From NCBI RefSeq assembly GCF_000308455.1, contig NZ_BAFP01000025.1, positions 44,955-108,954 of the forward strand: DNA of 64,000 nucleotides, written 5' to 3'. Below, piece after piece: positions 42,240-50,122 of this stretch. The first letter of the stretch is position 1. Each line of letters begins with the position of its first letter. The notes below the pieces were generated by a model. That model made no database searches, was not told the DNA's origin, and was given only the letters and a program-made list of their open reading frames with translations. Position numbers and translations under genes: made by a program. The stretch comes from Nocardia abscessus NBRC 100374 (lineage in GTDB: Bacteria > Actinomycetota > Actinomycetes > Mycobacteriales > Mycobacteriaceae).

Positions 42240-43706
42240 CTATGCGGTGGTGACCGGCTCGGCCACGAGTGCGCGAAGTTTTCGTTTGTCGATCTTCCCG
42301 ACCGGATTCCGCGGTAGTGCCTCGACGATTTCGATCGACACCGGCACCTTCGTACGCGCCAACGACTTCCGGCAGTGCTGCGCGAGTTCATCGGCGCCGA
42401 CCCGGGCGCCGGGCATCGTCACCACATGGGCGACCGGGACCTCGCCGAGGACCGGATCAGGAGCCCCGACCACCGCGGCCTCGAGTACCGCGGGGTGGGT
42501 GTGCAGGACGTTCTCGATCTCCTTGGGGTAGATGTTCTCGCCGCCCCGGATGATCATGTCCTTGATCCGGTCGACCAGGACGAGGTATCCGTCCGGGTCG
42601 AAGTAGCCGACGTCGCCGGTGTGCAGCCAGCCGTCGACCACCGTCTGCGCGGTCGCCTCGGGCCTGCCGAGGTAGCCGCGCATCACGTTGGCGCCCCGGA
42701 TCACCACTTCGCCGCTCACGCCGTCGGCCACGAGCCTGCCCTCGGCGTCCATGATCGCCACCGTCTGCCCGGGCAGTGGCAGTCCGACCGTCCCCGGCTT
42801 GCGCGGGCCGCCCGGAGGGTTCAGCGTCGAGGCACAGGTACCTTCGGACAGTCCGTAGCCTTCGACGATCGGCACGCCGAAACGGGTTTCGAACCGCGCG
42901 ATCAATTCCGCGGGCATGGGCGCGGCCCCGCAGATCACCCGGCGCAGCGACGAGGTGTCCGGCCTCCGGTTCGCCGGCTGTGCGACCAGCATGGCGTACA
43001 CGGCCGGAACCGCCGAAAAGTACGTCGGGCGTACCCGTTCGACCACGTCGAAGAACGCCGAGGCCGAGAAGCGGCCCGCGATCGTCGCCCGGCCACCGGC
43101 GAGCAGCGGCGACAGAACGCTCACCACGATTCCGTTGACGTGGAACAGTGGCAGGATCAGCAGACTGTGGTCGGTGTCGTTCAACGCCAGGACCTCGACG
43201 AGCATCTCGCACATCGCGGCCACATTGGCGTGGTCGAGAACAACCCCCTTCGGCTGCCCCGTGGTGCCGCTGGTGTAGATGATCAGCGCCGGCGCGGCCG
43301 GATCGAGCGCCACCGCTTCCGGGGCGGTGTACTCGCCCTCGGGCCCGGCCACCTCGGCCGAATCGAGCGTCCCCGCTCCGCGCCCGCCCTCGGTCACCAC
43401 CACCTTCGCCGCGCAGTCTTCGACCTGGTAGCGGATCTCGTCGAAGGTGGCGTCCGGCTTCACCGGGGTCACGGCAGCGCCCAGCCGCCACGCCGCGAAC
43501 AGAATAACGACGAATTCGATCCGGTTCGGAAGAACGAGAGCGACGACGTCGCCTTCGCGAATCCCGTGCGCGTACAGGACAGCCGCTGCCCGGCGAACGC
43601 GTTTCGCGAATGTCGCATTGTCGAGCTGCGCACGGTCGTCCGCAATACATGGGCCCGACGGATTCCAGGTGGCGCGGAAATCCGGTAAATCAACAACCTG
43701 CTGCAC
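42240..43706 (-). CDS. Acyl-CoA synthetase / fatty-acid AMP ligase
   Basis: 488-residue ANL-superfamily enzyme. IYTSGTTGQPKGVV, GYGLSEG, HTGDVGYFDPDGYLVLVDR and C-terminal PRNPVGKIDKRKLR are intact. No FAAL-specific insertion is obvious, so CoA ligation is expected. GTG at 43706 follows GTGAGG. It leads the operon with DUF3556 and the CrtI-like gene. A CRP-like site lies 21 bp upstream in the gap shared with the divergent PucR gene. Confidence 0.87.
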   Translation of the reverse strand: MQQVVDLPDFRATWNPSGPCIADDRAQLDNATFAKRVRRAAAVLYAHGIREGDVVALVLPNRIEFVVILFAAWRLGAAVTPVKPDATFDEIRYQVEDCAAKVVVTEGGRGAGTLDSAEVAGPEGEYTAPEAVALDPAAPALIIYTSGTTGQPKGVVLDHANVAAMCEMLVEVLALNDTDHSLLILPLFHVNGIVVSVLSPLLAGGRATIAGRFSASAFFDVVERVRPTYFSAVPAVYAMLVAQPANRRPDTSSLRRVICGAAPMPAELIARFETRFGVPIVEGYGLSEGTCASTLNPPGGPRKPGTVGLPLPGQTVAIMDAEGRLVADGVSGEVVIRGANVMRGYLGRPEATAQTVVDGWLHTGDVGYFDPDGYLVLVDRIKDMIIRGGENIYPKEIENVLHTHPAVLEAAVVGAPDPVLGEVPVAHVVTMPGARVGADELAQHCRKSLARTKVPVSIEIVEALPRNPVGKIDKRKLRALVAEPVTTA

Positions 43707-43726
43707 GATAGCCTCACCCGATATGG

Positions 43727-43742
43727 TGTGATGTGAATTACA
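43727..43742. promoter_or_regulatory. CRP/GlxR-like site upstream of acyl-CoA synthetase
   Basis: TGTGA-TGTGAA-TTACA matches the cAMP-receptor consensus TGTGA-N6-TCACA with one change. It lies between divergent acyl-CoA synthetase and PucR genes. Actinobacterial CRP (GlxR/Rv3676 type) often controls such genes; untested here. Confidence 0.4.
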
Positions 43743-43874
43743 TTGCAAAGGTAAGTCCGATATCGGGGCAGGGCTACGGGCCCGCATCCCAGAGTTTTCG
43801 CCCGGCTTTGTACCGGTGGCACAAACGGAAGGAATGCGTCCGAGCCGCCGTGCCGATTCCGGTACGGTCCGGGC

Positions 43875-45098
43875 ATGAGCGCTGACGTGGACACGACCAT
43901 CCGCGATGTCGCCGCACGCGTCAAAGCCGACCTCGACCGGCTGACCGCGGAGATGACCTCGATGTTCGCCGAGGTGATCCCGGAGTTCCGCCACGACGAC
44001 GAAGTGCGCCGCCTGATGATCGCCAGCACCGCGTCCAACCTCACCGCGATCCTCGACATGCTCGCCCTGAGCATCTCCCGCGACAACATCACCGTGCCAC
44101 CGGCCGCCGCCGAGTACGCCCGGCGGTTCGCCCAGCACGGAATGTCCCTGGAGGCCCTTCTGCGCGCGTATCGCCTCGGCGAGCACATGTTCACGCAGCA
44201 GACCATCGCCCTACTCCGGCACTCCGCGACCCCCGCCGACCTGGCACTGGATACCACCAGTCGCATCGCGCTGCTGGTCAACAGCTACATCGATCAGGTC
44301 ATCGAAGGCGTCATCGACATCTACGAAAGCGAACGCCGCCGCTGGGACGCGCGGTCGGACAACACCCGCGCGGCGCAGATCCGGGCGGTGCTCGACACCG
44401 ACAACCTCGATCTGGCCGCCGCGGAGCAAATGCTCGCCGCATCCCTGCGGGGGTGGCACATGGCCGCGATCATCTGGGTGGGCAAACCCGGATCGGCGAC
44501 GACCGACCTGCTGCACGCCGGTGCCGCGATGCTCACCGCCGCGACCGGGAAGAACCCGCTGATGGTATTGGTCGACGAACAGAATTGCTGGGCCTGGATC
44601 TCCTCGGTCGGCAAACCGTCGCTGGATGCCGACCGGCTCGAGCGAGACATGCGCCGCAGGCCCGGAATTCGCGTCGCGGTCGGCGATCCCGGAGCGGGAC
44701 TCGCCGGCTTCCGGCAGACCTTCCGCGACGCCCAGCGCGCCCGCAACCTGGCCTTGGTCGCGGATCCCACCCGCGCGCTGACGCTGCACTCCCGAGTCGC
44801 ACTTGCGAGCTTGCTGGTCGACCATCTGCCCGACGCGAGGGCATGGGTGCACCGGGTACTCGGCGACCTCATGCGTGACGACGAGACGACCGCGCGTCTG
44901 CGCGAGACGGTGCAGACCTACCTGGACGCCCGCGGCAGTCTCACCGATGCCGCGGCCCGCATGCACGTCCACAAGAACACCGTCCACTACCGGATACGCC
45001 GAGCCGAAGAAGTGCTCGGCCACCCGCTGACGGTCAACCGGCTGGAGACCGAGGTCGCCCTGATGATTTCCGAGCAACTCGGCCTCGGTCGTGGGTGA
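43875..45098 (+). CDS. PucR family transcriptional regulator
   Basis: 407 residues. The N-terminal helical sensor-like region (about 1-160) contains MFAEVIPEFRHDDEVRRLM; the centre has a GGDEF-like CdaR-type domain; the C-terminal HTH_30 (about 345-405) reads YLDARGSLTDAAARMHVHKN, TVHYRIRRAEEVLGHPL. It is divergent from the acyl-CoA synthetase operon and probably regulates it. The signal is unknown. Confidence 0.88.
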   Translation: MSADVDTTIRDVAARVKADLDRLTAEMTSMFAEVIPEFRHDDEVRRLMIASTASNLTAILDMLALSISRDNITVPPAAAEYARRFAQHGMSLEALLRAYRLGEHMFTQQTIALLRHSATPADLALDTTSRIALLVNSYIDQVIEGVIDIYESERRRWDARSDNTRAAQIRAVLDTDNLDLAAAEQMLAASLRGWHMAAIIWVGKPGSATTDLLHAGAAMLTAATGKNPLMVLVDEQNCWAWISSVGKPSLDADRLERDMRRRPGIRVAVGDPGAGLAGFRQTFRDAQRARNLALVADPTRALTLHSRVALASLLVDHLPDARAWVHRVLGDLMRDDETTARLRETVQTYLDARGSLTDAAARMHVHKNTVHYRIRRAEEVLGHPLTVNRLETEVALMISEQLGLGRG

Positions 45099-45207
45099 GC
45101 GTCGGCGTAACTTTCGGCGACATGTGCGCGCGGCGCCGATTCGCCATGGCGCGCGGACCGATAGGGCCTGATACTGAGGGCAGGTTGGACCGATTCCGAG
45201 GTGGACG

Positions 45208-46116
45208 ATGAGCGTGATCAACGGGGTGGGCTCGGAAGGGCTTGTCGCGGCAGGCAATACCTGGGGGATTTCCGGGACGGAATTCCTGTCCGTCTACCTG
45301 CCGCTGGTGCTGGTAGCGGTGGTCGCCGGGTTCTGGCTTCGGTCGAGGGTCACGCGTGCGGACCCGGAATCCGAGGCGGTCACCGCGCCGGGAGCGGAGC
45401 TGACGTTGCCCGAGGTGGGCATGCTGTTCGGCGACCAGAACGCCGCGCTGGCCGCGATGGCACGGCTGCGCGGTATCGAGGCGATCGATTCGGCGGCCGC
45501 GCCGGTTCACGCGCTCACCGCGCAGGAGCGGGCGCGGCTGGATCCGTTCACCGTGTCGGTGTACGACCGGCTCGCGGCGGGTCAGCGCAAGACGGCCCGC
45601 GCGATCATCGACGGATCGCCCGGCGCCGTCGACGCCCTGCGCACCCGAATGGTCGGCCTGGGGTACCTCCCGGGACCCGCGATGCGCCACGGGCTGCGCG
45701 ATGCGGGAATGCCGATCCTGGTCACGGGCGCGCTCGGCATTGTCCGCGTCATCGCGGGCGCCTCGCACGGCAACCCGGTGGGTCTGTTGGTCGTGCTGGT
45801 GATCGCACAGGTGATCTGCTACGGGCTGGTGGTGCGCAAGCCCCGGCTCACCCCGCTCGGCGTCCGTGCCCGCGACGCCGCGACGGCGCGCAACGGGCAT
45901 CTGCGGCCGGGCAATTCACCGTCCTATGCGACCTACGGCGCCGAGAGCGCGGCGCTCGCGGCGGCCGTCTTCGGCATCGGCGCGCTCATCGCGCTGGATC
46001 CCGGACTCGCCCAGGCGGTCGTGCCGCCGAGCTCCTCGGGCGGCGGTGGTGACAGCGGTGGCGACGGCGGCGGAGGTGGCGGGGGCTGCGGCGGTTGCGG
46101 CGGTTGTGGTGGCTGA
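45208..46116 (+). CDS. TIGR04222-type membrane protein with Gly/Cys-rich C-terminal tail
   Basis: 302 residues. A transmembrane segment at about 25-44, a cytoplasmic domain (LTLPEVGMLFGDQNAALAAM ... GLGYLPG), further membrane helices at about 168-206 and 247-265, then a low-complexity tail (276-302) ending GGGCGGCGGCGG with Cys294, Cys297 and Cys300. This layout fits TIGR04222-domain membrane proteins, which end in Gly or Gly/Cys runs. The next gene, a DUF692 enzyme, overlaps its stop by 8 bases. DUF692 enzymes modify cysteines in precursor proteins, so the CGGCGGC tail is a probable substrate (inference). Confidence 0.85.
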   Translation: MSVINGVGSEGLVAAGNTWGISGTEFLSVYLPLVLVAVVAGFWLRSRVTRADPESEAVTAPGAELTLPEVGMLFGDQNAALAAMARLRGIEAIDSAAAPVHALTAQERARLDPFTVSVYDRLAAGQRKTARAIIDGSPGAVDALRTRMVGLGYLPGPAMRHGLRDAGMPILVTGALGIVRVIAGASHGNPVGLLVVLVIAQVICYGLVVRKPRLTPLGVRARDAATARNGHLRPGNSPSYATYGAESAALAAAVFGIGALIALDPGLAQAVVPPSSSGGGGDSGGDGGGGGGGCGGCGGCGG

Positions 46117-46984
46117 GCGGTCCGGGCCGCTGCCGCCGAATGCGCTCGGCATCGGGTGGCGGGCCGAAATCTGCGGAGTGATCGCGGAATTGGACGGGCT
46201 CGGATTCTGCGAGGTCATCGCCGAGTCGTTGCCCAGCGATACCCGCCGCGCCGGGCGGGTCACCGTCCCCGAGGAACTGGCGGCGTTGCGTGCGCGGGGC
46301 GTCGCCGTGGTTCCGCACGGCGTATCACTGTCCCTCGGCGGCGCGGAGCCGGTCGCGGCTCATCGCGTCGAGCACTTGGCGGCCTGCGCCTCGGCCGTCG
46401 CCGCGCCACTGGTGAGTGAACATGTCGCTTTCGTCCGAGCGGGTGGTCTGGAAGCCGGCCACCTGCTGCCGGTACCGCGCACCAGGGAAGCGCTGGACGT
46501 ACTCACCGCCAATATCGCCCGGACCCGGATGGCCCTGGACGTCCCGCTGGCGGTGGAGAACATCGCCACGCTGTTCGACTGGCCCGACGACGAGTACACC
46601 GAAGCGGAATTCTTGTCCGAACTCGTCGAGCGGACCGGTGTTCTGCTCCTGCTCGACCTCGCCAACGTCTACGCGAACGCTCGCAACCGAGGGCGCGACC
46701 CACATGCCGAACTCATGCGCCTGCCCGCCGAACACGTGGCGTACTGCCACGTGGCGGGCGGTCACGAATCCGGCGGCCGCTACCACGACACCCACACCGA
46801 CCCCCTCCCCGCCGAAGTTCTCGCGCTGGTCGCGGAATTCGCCGCGTCGCACCCGGCGCCGTTGATGCTGGAGCGCGACGGCAACTACCCGCCCGCCTCC
46901 GAGCTGCTCGACGAACTGGACGCCATCGCCGCGGCCGCCGGGCGGCCGCGGATCACCACCCGCGCCAGGGCGGTACCTGCGTGA
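46109..46984 (+). CDS. DUF692 family multinuclear iron oxidase (MNIO)
   Basis: 291-residue TIM-barrel protein of the DUF692/MbnB/BufB family. Members use two or three iron ions to modify cysteine or other residues in RiPP precursors. Visible ligand candidates: His70 in VVPHGVSLSLGG, His105 in SEHVAFV, Glu150-Asn151 in AVENIA, Asp183 in LLDLANVYANARN, His214 in YCHVAGGH and the HDTHTD segment (227-231). GTG 46109 was chosen; GTG 46106 is equally possible. It overlaps both the TIGR04222 gene and the next small gene, so all three are co-translated. Substrate assignment to the Cys tail is inference. Confidence 0.88.
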   Translation: MAERSGPLPPNALGIGWRAEICGVIAELDGLGFCEVIAESLPSDTRRAGRVTVPEELAALRARGVAVVPHGVSLSLGGAEPVAAHRVEHLAACASAVAAPLVSEHVAFVRAGGLEAGHLLPVPRTREALDVLTANIARTRMALDVPLAVENIATLFDWPDDEYTEAEFLSELVERTGVLLLLDLANVYANARNRGRDPHAELMRLPAEHVAYCHVAGGHESGGRYHDTHTDPLPAEVLALVAEFAASHPAPLMLERDGNYPPASELLDELDAIAAAAGRPRITTRARAVPA

Positions 46985-47412
46985 GCGCGTTGTCGGGACC
47001 GGGCGCGGCGCCGCTGGCCGAGCGGCAAGCGGCGCTGGTGCGGGCGCTGGTCGCGGGGGCCCCGGTACCCGCGGGTTTCGACGCCGAGGCTGTCGGCGCG
47101 GCGGCGAACGCGCTGTTGTCCAAGCGGGCCGGCGAGATCGCGCGTCGGTTCCCCCTGCTGGTGCACGCCTGCGACGGCGACTTCACCACGGCCTTCACCA
47201 CTTGGGCGCGGCAGAACCCGAAGACGACGACCTCCGCCGACGCGGCCGCCTTCGCCGCGGCCACGGGTATCGACTGGAGCGCCGCACCTCGCCGAGGCAG
47301 GTGGCGACAGCGCCTCGCGAAAGCGTTGAGCTCGGCTTTTCCTACGAGCGGCGGGCTTCGACACGCACTGCGGAGTCGCCGGCCTCACGACGCTCCTCGA
47401 GCCACACGCTGA
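46981..47412 (+). CDS. Small partner protein of DUF692 enzyme (SCO6045-like)
   Basis: 143 residues with a GTG start overlapping the DUF692 stop (GTGA). The N-terminal helical domain (LAERQAALVRALVAGAPVPAG, FDAEAVGAAANALLSKRAGE, FPLLVHACDGDFTTAFTTWA) resembles the short partner proteins that accompany DUF692 genes; in other MNIO systems the partner delivers the precursor. The Streptomyces SCO6045 type comes to mind but was not compared. The basic C terminus (RRGRWRQRLAK) may contact the membrane or precursor. Confidence 0.75.
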   Translation: MSALSGPGAAPLAERQAALVRALVAGAPVPAGFDAEAVGAAANALLSKRAGEIARRFPLLVHACDGDFTTAFTTWARQNPKTTTSADAAAFAAATGIDWSAAPRRGRWRQRLAKALSSAFPTSGGLRHALRSRRPHDAPRATR

Positions 47413-47485
47413 CCGCCACCGTCGCGTACGCCGCGACGGTCGCCATCCCCGGCAGCATGAGCATCAGCATGAGAAACGAAATCAT
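47342..47485 (-). CDS. Possible 47-residue membrane protein
   Basis: MISFLMLMLMLPGMATVAAY followed by ATVAVSVWLEERREAGD forms one long hydrophobic helix with a charged C terminus. It converges on the DUF692 partner gene and overlaps its last 71 bp. GGGAGG lies upstream but rather far from the ATG. Real small membrane proteins look like this, yet overlap with a coding frame weakens the case. Confidence 0.4.
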   Translation of the reverse strand: MISFLMLMLMLPGMATVAAYATVAVSVWLEERREAGDSAVRVEARRS

Positions 47486-47610
47486 CGAAGACACAAGCCC
47501 TCCCGGACTACGCGATGGAATCTGTCGTACCGGAGCGCCGCGTCGCGCCACCGTCACGCCGGGGCATACCCACGATCGGGCGTCCAATCTCGACCGAGCC
47601 GCACAGTAGA

Positions 47611-47626
47611 TGTGATTGATCTCACT
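47611..47626. promoter_or_regulatory. CRP/GlxR-like site upstream of phosphoesterase
   Basis: TGTGA-TTGATC-TCACT matches TGTGA-N6-TCACA at all but the last position. It is 100 bp upstream of the phosphoesterase ATG. It could also serve the small minus-strand frame. Confidence 0.4.
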
Positions 47627-47726
47627 CCTGGAATGCGCCGCGGCGCCTGCTGGGCAGCCGGGATAATCCCCGCCTGCCCGACCTACCGCTGCGGTGTGGG
47701 CCGAGGCGCGTGGTAGACCGGTCACC

Positions 47727-48227
47727 ATGCGGTTGCTGATCATCGCTGATACGCATGTGCCCAAGCGGGCGCGGGATCTGCCGGAGCCCCTCTGGCGCGA
47801 GGTCGACGCGGCCGACGTGGTGGTGCACGCGGGCGACTGGGTGGAGCTCGCCCTGCTGGACCGATTGGAAGCACGCAGCGAACGCCTCATCGGCGTCTAC
47901 GGCAACAACGACGGTCCCGCACTCCGCGCGCGGCTACCCGAGATCGCCCACGCCGACCTCGACGGGCTGAGGCTGGCGGTCGTGCACGAGACCGGGCCTG
48001 CGAAGGGCCGGGAGGAACGCTGCGCCCGGAAGTTCCCGGACACCGACGTGCTCGTCTTCGGGCACAGTCACATCCCCTGGGACAGTGTCACCGACACCGG
48101 ATTGCGCCTGCTCAATCCCGGCTCTCCGACGGATCGGCGCAGGCAACCGGAGCACACGTATCTGACCGCGCAGGTACGGGCGGGTCAGCTGAGCCGGGTG
48201 AATTTGCATACGCTCCCGAGGCCCTGA
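47727..48227 (+). CDS. YfcE-type metallophosphoesterase
   Basis: 166-residue calcineurin-like phosphodiesterase. Metal-binding motifs are in order: IADTHVPK (DxH), HAGDW (GD), GNNDG (GNxD/N), AVVHETG and FGHSHIPW (GHxH). ATG 47727 begins directly at the conserved MRLLIIADTH. The small single-domain form resembles MJ0936/YfcE enzymes that cleave phosphodiesters in vitro; the cellular substrate is unknown. Confidence 0.87.
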   Translation: MRLLIIADTHVPKRARDLPEPLWREVDAADVVVHAGDWVELALLDRLEARSERLIGVYGNNDGPALRARLPEIAHADLDGLRLAVVHETGPAKGREERCARKFPDTDVLVFGHSHIPWDSVTDTGLRLLNPGSPTDRRRQPEHTYLTAQVRAGQLSRVNLHTLPRP

Positions 48228-48290
48228 CCCATCGATGCGCCGTACCCTGTCCGGCTCAGCCGGGACCGGTGCAGACTCGCTGAACGAGGC

Positions 48291-48503
48291 CTAGCTCTTG
48301 GTAGCGGTCAGCACTTCCAACGCGACCGGTTCGAGGAAGCATTCGGTGGGGTCGATCGCGAGCATGGCATCGGTGACCGCTTGTTCGAAGGCGCTGCGCC
48401 GGTCGCCGAGCAACCGATGCAGTGGCAGCGAGGTGGAGTAGAGATAACCGATCGCCTGCTCGATCGTCCAGGAACGGGTGAATTCATGGACGGTCCGCCG
48501 CAC
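48291..48503 (-). pseudogene. C-terminal remnant of a class I SAM methyltransferase
   Basis: The 70-codon frame encodes HEFTRSWTIEQAIGYLYSTS and LLGDRRSAFEQAVTDAML, a pattern typical of the last ~70 residues of small-molecule SAM methyltransferases. The SAM-binding N-terminal two thirds are absent: sequence upstream (48504-48634) has no in-frame continuation before the MscS gene. It is therefore read as a truncated relic. Confidence 0.55.
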
Positions 48504-48634
48504 CCGGCGGAACGGCGAGCGGCCAAGATCTCCTCGTGCGACTCCCTGCCCTCGGCCGCGGTCGCCCTTCTTGCGGCCAGCGCCCGCTGCCGGTCACGCC
48601 GAGAGCAGGGCGGGGCTATCGACCGGTGCCGGGG

Positions 48635-49738
48635 TCAGTCGCGGTAACCGTCGCCATCGTCGCCGGAAGGGCCGCCCGCCAGCGCCAAGTGGCGGTCGCC
48701 GGTGGCGGGCTCGGTGATCGCGGTGGCGATCTTCGGCAGGGCGTACGGATGGTTGCGGCCGAGCCAGTCGAGCAGTTCTTCCCGGACCGCGCAGCGCAAG
48801 TTCCAGACGTCGTCGGCATTGGCCGCCGACATCGTCGCGCGCACTACGATATTCGTGGGCGTGCTGTCGGTGACCACCAGACCCCAGTCGCGGCCGTCCC
48901 AGTCCGCACGCTCGCGCAGGTACTCCCCCAGGTGTTCGCGCAGCAGCGGCACCGGAGTGCTGTGATCGAGGTACAAGAAGACCGTGCCGGTGATCTCCGG
49001 GCCACCACGCGACCAGTTCTCGTACGGCTTGTTGTTGAAGTAGGAGACCGGCATGGTCAGCCTCCGGTCGTCCCAGATCCGCACTGTCAGGAACGCGAGG
49101 GTGATCTCCTCGACGATGCCCCACTCCCCCTCCACGACGACGGTGTCCCCGATCTTGACCGAGTCACCGAAGGCGATCTGCAAACCGGCGATCAGATTGC
49201 TCAGCGTCGACTGCGCGGCGACGCCCGCGATGATTCCGATCACCCCGGCCGAGGCCAGCAACGAGGTGCCCAGGGTCCGCAGACTGGGAAACAGCAGCAG
49301 GATCGCCACGGCGGCGGTCGTGACCACCAGGACCGATGTGACGATGCGGCGCACCAGACCGAGCTGGGTGCGCAACTGCCGCACCCGGGTGATCTCCTGC
49401 GTACGCCGGGCATAGGAGCGCAGCATGTTCTCCGCGAAGGCGTCGGCGGCGCGGATGACCAGCCACGCCGCCGCCATGATCGCGGCGGTGGCCAGGACCG
49501 TTCGGATCATCGCGTCCTGGCGTAGATCGAGTTGTGCCAGTGGGTAAGTGGCGTGCAATGCCAGTGAGCCGAGCAATGCCTGCACGGGCAATTGCACCCG
49601 GCGCAACAGCATGGGGAGTTGGGTACCAGGACGTCTGCGCGCGCTGTACCGCAAGAGTCGATCGATCAGCAGACCGGCGAGAACGGTGATCGCGACCGTA
49701 CCGAACACGACGATGAGCGGCCGTAGTACTTCCTCCAA
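48635..49738 (-). CDS. MscS-family mechanosensitive ion channel
   Basis: 367 residues with about four transmembrane helices in the first 180. The pore-lining and beta domain follow: SLLASAGVIGIIAGVAAQST, LSNLIAGLQIAFGDSVKIGD, VVVEGEWGIVEEITL. The C-terminal cytoplasmic domain is present. TTG at 49738 is preferred because AAGGAG lies 9 bases upstream; GTG 49765 would add nine charged residues without a ribosome site. It releases solutes on hypo-osmotic shock in known members. A short gene for a 48-residue membrane protein lies just upstream. Confidence 0.85.
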   Translation of the reverse strand: MEEVLRPLIVVFGTVAITVLAGLLIDRLLRYSARRRPGTQLPMLLRRVQLPVQALLGSLALHATYPLAQLDLRQDAMIRTVLATAAIMAAAWLVIRAADAFAENMLRSYARRTQEITRVRQLRTQLGLVRRIVTSVLVVTTAAVAILLLFPSLRTLGTSLLASAGVIGIIAGVAAQSTLSNLIAGLQIAFGDSVKIGDTVVVEGEWGIVEEITLAFLTVRIWDDRRLTMPVSYFNNKPYENWSRGGPEITGTVFLYLDHSTPVPLLREHLGEYLRERADWDGRDWGLVVTDSTPTNIVVRATMSAANADDVWNLRCAVREELLDWLGRNHPYALPKIATAITEPATGDRHLALAGGPSGDDGDGYRD

Positions 49739-49830
49739 GAGATCGAACTCCTTCTCTTCGTCCACCCGGACCAGCTGCGCTGCCGCACGTTTCGCCGTTA
49801 CGGCAGCGCAACACGCTGCGGGGCGGTGCC

Positions 49831-49977
49831 TTACAGCAGTACCAGTGCAACGCTCAGCACGATCAGCATCAAGATCCATGCCGCGACAGTCGTTTCGACG
49901 GGACCCTCGGTGCCGGGATCTCCGCTGTCACCGCGTCGGTCGGCGCGAAACTGCGAGCGCGAGGCCGAAATGGACAT
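49831..49977 (-). CDS. 48-residue single-span membrane protein
   Basis: MSISASRSQFRADRRGDSGD... ends in a hydrophobic helix AAWILMLIVLSVALVLL at the very C terminus. A strong AAGGAGG ribosome site lies four bases before ATG 49977, so it is almost certainly translated. It precedes the MscS gene by about 90 bp on the same strand. A tail-anchored regulator or subunit of the channel is conceivable; no family is recognised. Confidence 0.7.
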   Translation of the reverse strand: MSISASRSQFRADRRGDSGDPGTEGPVETTVAAWILMLIVLSVALVLL

Positions 49978-50122
49978 ACATCCTCCTTCGGTCGGTTGCG
50001 TCACTCGATCGCATACCCGCTTTCGCCGCCGATCGTCGCCACGCCACTGTGGCGAATGCCACCGCCCCTGACCGCGCGGCTCGCCACCCGGGCGGCCTTC
50101 GCTCATAGGCGCCCAGCGCGCG

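Noticed and set aside
48251..48263. CCGGCT-C-AGCCGG as a member of the island palindrome family or a terminator
   Set aside because: Spacing and arms differ, it is far from the steroid genes, and the stem is short.
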